From the NCBI RefSeq assembly GCF_002874535.1, contig NZ_CP025025.1, forward strand, positions 3,591,353 through 3,655,352: a DNA stretch of 64,000 nt. Direction: 5' to 3'. The position numbers and the translations under genes were made by a program. The notes below the pieces were generated by a model that saw only the letters and a list, made by a program, of their open reading frames with translations, did no database searches and was not told the origin of the DNA. Within the stretch, counting starts at the first letter, position 1. Every line of letters starts with the position of its first letter. Positions 63,931-64,000 of this stretch are shown in pieces. Source of the stretch: Mesobacillus jeotgali (lineage in GTDB: Bacteria > Bacillota > Bacilli > Bacillales > Cytobacillaceae).

Positions 63931-64000
63931 TTAATCCGTTTTTCATCAAAGGTCAAAAGAAATGCTCGTCTATATATCTAATGTGTTTGCAAATCTCAGC

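Overview
The window looks like chromosomal DNA of a spore-forming, aerobic Bacillaceae (Mesobacillus/Neobacillus-like by feel; the genus cannot be fixed from this sequence). Pointers are a GerA-type germinant receptor, a SleB-type hydrolase, the Bacillus-order riboflavin operon with an FMN riboswitch, a Geobacillus-type cytochrome bd small subunit, GGAGG ribosome binding sites, CcpA and PerR boxes, and moderate-to-low GC. No rRNA, tRNA, insertion sequence, prophage or CRISPR array was seen. Most genes lie on the minus strand.

Layout. 0-13 kb: brnQ; a probable selenocysteine-containing thioredoxin-fold lipoprotein; a cystine ABC transporter (tcyABC); a C39-peptidase-like lipoprotein; a tripartite tricarboxylate transporter (tctCBA) with a citrate-type two-component system and a cre box. 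13-23 kb: small hydrophilic genes, cytochrome bd oxidase (cydA, cydB, cydS and one more tiny membrane protein), PAP2 phosphatase, galU-ugd, and a glycosyltransferase/HipA-like kinase pair. 23-31 kb: a full Tad/Flp pilus operon headed by a DUF192 gene and preceded by a c-di-GMP-I riboswitch with its terminator. 31-45 kb: SET protein, PAS histidine kinase, hemY, a TetR-controlled ABC exporter, the kynurenine pathway (kynU-kynA-kynB), a DoxX-like membrane protein and a CAP-domain protein. 45-54 kb: secreted subtilase, ZIP metal transporter, PrsA-like foldase and HtrA protease, the riboflavin operon, and CsoR. 54-64 kb: gerA-type operon, a D,D-carboxypeptidase, a LysM cell-wall hydrolase, catalase and azoreductase.

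How the parts connect. Riboflavin supplies flavin for HemY and AzoR; HemY lies on the route to heme, which cytochrome bd, KynA and catalase need. HtrA and PrsA look after exported proteins such as the subtilase and lipoproteins. The Tad locus is set up to answer to cyclic di-GMP.

Most unusual observations: (1) an in-frame UGA exactly at the first position of a CxxC-type motif, followed by a possible SECIS hairpin; (2) intergenic tandem arrays of two kinds, one of 52-bp units whose inverted arms differ between loci yet keep pairing, and one of words spaced about 20-21 bp, lying in at least seven intergenic regions; (3) the c-di-GMP riboswitch in front of the Tad pilus; (4) two tiny single-helix proteins flanking cydAB. 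Many start codons were moved from the longest open frame on the basis of ribosome binding sites or overlap with a terminator.
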